Of a DNA stretch of 14,845 nucleotides, positions 14,832-14,845 are shown in pieces (the first letter of the stretch is position 1; each line of letters opens with the position of its first letter). The stretch is from positions 1-14,845 of the forward strand of contig CAMCJO010000014.1 of assembly GCA_945875135.1 (NCBI GenBank), in the 5' to 3' direction. Both the position numbers and the translations under genes were made by a program. A model generated the notes under the pieces. That model made no database searches. It was not told the DNA's origin and saw nothing but the letters and a program-made list of their open reading frames with translations. This DNA comes from an uncultured Porphyromonas sp. (GTDB taxonomy: Bacteria; Bacteroidota; Bacteroidia; Bacteroidales; Porphyromonadaceae).

Positions 14832-14845
14832 ATGAGCCACAAGCG
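14832..14845 (+). CDS. Possible start of a plus-strand gene cut by the window edge
   Basis: ATG AGC CAC AAG runs off the right end. An AGGAG (14821-14825) sits six bases before the ATG, and TATAAT (14806-14811) lies further upstream. Only four codons are visible, so the product cannot be named. A Shine-Dalgarno-like site is a weak sign in this phylum. Confidence 0.15.

Overview
This window is chromosomal DNA from a member of the Bacteroidota, most likely a Porphyromonas species. The evidence is the division and wall gene order rsmH, ftsL-like, ftsI with a C-terminal PASTA domain, murE, mraY, murD, ftsW; the partner cluster greA, HIT, phoH, purC, menG/ubiE, aroE; TAnnTTTG-type promoter boxes (TACCTTTG, three copies in gaps); and gene starts that mostly lack Shine-Dalgarno sequences. 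The species cannot be fixed from sequence reading alone; an asaccharolytica/uenonis-like relative is a guess. Everything in the window looks like vertically inherited housekeeping DNA. I see no transposase, phage gene, CRISPR array, tRNA or rRNA.

Layout. Positions 1-402 have no gene but are dense in structure: a cluster of short perfect palindromes (1-78), then a strictly periodic compound repeat (161-295) made of 7-bp and 9-bp units and bounded by a perfect 15-bp inverted repeat, then a promoter box (299-306) at its right edge. Positions 403-9974 hold seven plus-strand genes in a tight unit for division and peptidoglycan precursor synthesis, with a likely second promoter before mraY. Positions 9978-14519 hold six minus-strand genes converging on ftsW. 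The two sets meet tail to tail with three bases between stop codons, and both stop codons lie in one perfect hairpin. Positions 14520-14845 have no convincing gene but carry a minus-strand promoter box and a strong stem-loop, so greA probably has a structured leader of about 215 nt.

How the genes work together. MurE, MurD and MraY make and lipid-link the wall precursor. FtsW (SEDS polymerase) and FtsI (class B PBP) polymerise and cross-link it at the septum, with the FtsL-like bitopic protein as their probable partner. RsmH modifies the ribosomal P site and traditionally travels with this cluster. The cluster stops at ftsW: murG, murC, ftsQ, ftsA and ftsZ, which usually follow in relatives, are not here, and neither are mraZ or murF. 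The minus-strand set is a mixed housekeeping group: transcript-cleavage factor GreA, a HIT hydrolase, the PhoH ATPase, purine enzyme PurC, menaquinone methyltransferase and shikimate dehydrogenase.

No clearly new protein system is present. The most unusual material is non-coding: the periodic repeat ahead of rsmH, a CTAG-bearing hairpin between purC and menG that shares an 11-mer with it, the stop-codon hairpin, and the greA leader.
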